The notes below the pieces were generated by a model. It was not told the DNA's origin. It saw only the letters and a program-made list of their open reading frames with translations, and did no database searches. A DNA stretch of 64,000 nt from Sphingomonas glacialis (GTDB taxonomy: Bacteria > Pseudomonadota > Alphaproteobacteria > Sphingomonadales > Sphingomonadaceae), in NCBI RefSeq assembly GCF_014653575.1, contig NZ_BNAQ01000003.1, forward strand, positions 1-64,000, read 5' to 3'. Shown in pieces: positions 63,704 to 64,000 of this stretch. Positions within the stretch are counted from its first letter, which is position 1. Each line of letters begins with the position of its first letter. The position numbers and the translations under genes are program-made.

Positions 63704-64000
63704 TCATGCGGCGTCGGCTGCCGCTGTCGTCCAGCCCAGTGCGGGGATCGTCAGCGACCGCTTGCCCGACAGATCGACCCGCGTGACCAGCAGGTTACGC
63801 CCCTCGATATAGCCGATCACGCGCCGCGCACGGCCGAGCGAGCTCGTGCCATAGGTATGCGCGATCTCCTCGTCGGTCGGTGCGGGGAGCCCCTCGCGCG
63901 CGGCCCGCGCGATCAGCAGGAAGCAGCCGAGCATCTCGTCGGGCAGATCATGCGCGATCGCGATCGCCTCGGCCCAATCGCCGTCGAGCCCGTCGAAGAT
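63704..64000 (-). CDS. Partial gene, winged-helix-like C-terminal part
   Basis: The minus-strand frame is open from the window end (64000) to the stop at 63704, so at least 98 residues are seen and the N terminus is missing. It reads IFDGLDGDWAEAIAIAHDL, then a helical segment and PTDEEIAHTYGTSSLGRARRVIGYIEGRNLLVTRVDLSGKRSLTI, which looks like a winged helix-turn-helix. The family is not identified. It is upstream of the TonB-like gene by 62 bases. Confidence 0.6.
   Translation of the reverse strand: MFDGLDGDWAEAIAIAHDLPDEMLGCFLLIARAAREGLPAPTDEEIAHTYGTSSLGRARRVIGYIEGRNLLVTRVDLSGKRSLTIPALGWTTAAADAA

Overview
The window reads as a chromosomal segment of a sphingomonad alphaproteobacterium (Sphingomonas or a close relative). 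The evidence is high GC throughout, long empty antisense frames, core genes with typical alphaproteobacterial neighbours (hisS-prfA-prmC-DUF4167, ybgC-tolQRAB-pal, ccmAB beside a zincin-like peptidase, phaC-phasin, ubiG divergent from lysC, clpS), and palindromic intergenic elements of kinds seen widely in sphingomonads. The genus call is an inference from gene content. No rRNA, tRNA, CRISPR array, transposase or prophage was recognised, and almost all DNA is coding.

Layout. 0.2-6.4 kb: polysaccharide flippase, CBS protein, two tandem DUF4139 secreted proteins and the RNA-binding-type DUF4167 protein. 6.6-10 kb: prmC, prfA and hisS in one overlapping minus-strand operon. 10.2-14.4 kb: TSUP transporter, DUF1345 protein, M61 peptidase and inorganic pyrophosphatase. 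14.5-18 kb: minus-strand chain ispG, AbrB/PIN toxin-antitoxin, EamA exporter, GNAT and TfoX-like. 18.1-21.3 kb: membrane acyltransferase, isoaspartyl peptidase and S1/P1 nuclease. 21.3-22.7 kb: a three-gene operon of an SPFH protein, a ribbon-helix-helix regulator and a small membrane protein. 23-27.7 kb: the complete Tol-Pal system. 27.8-30.7 kb: small membrane protein, XRE regulator and ABC transporter behind a double palindromic operator.

30.7-41.5 kb: a lipoprotein, a lysozyme-like protein, nitronate monooxygenase, YjbQ, a 3-hydroxyisobutyrate-dehydrogenase-like enzyme, aspartokinase, UbiG, a QAT-type ABC importer with fused permease and binding protein, an SDR and a pterin dehydratase. 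41.5-46.4 kb: zincin-like peptidase, ccmA, ccmB, then an RND pump gene with no adaptor beside it. 46.4-51.6 kb: acyl-CoA ligase, lgt, midA, GNAT and pgeF. 51.7-57.5 kb: VOC protein, cystathionine-gamma-synthase-like enzyme, DUF2147, adenine/adenosine deaminase, murA, a Crp/Fnr regulator and clpS. 57.6-64 kb: phasin, PHA synthase, an AlaC/LL-DAP-type aminotransferase, a second TSUP protein, a thioesterase, a TonB-family protein and a gene cut by the window edge.

Gene interplay: envelope maintenance (Tol-Pal, murA, lgt, pgeF, flippase), translation termination (prfA with its methylase prmC) and PHA storage (phaC with phasin) are the clear modules. The most unusual features are mobile-looking palindromic repeats. 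One sits in frame inside the 5' end of prmC, another supplies the start region of midA, and a hairpin lies between tolQ and tolR. There are also several well-formed candidate operators: two GTAAC-N6-GTTAC palindromes before the XRE/ABC cluster, a palindrome at the phasin promoter and a TetR-like palindrome before the orphan RND pump.
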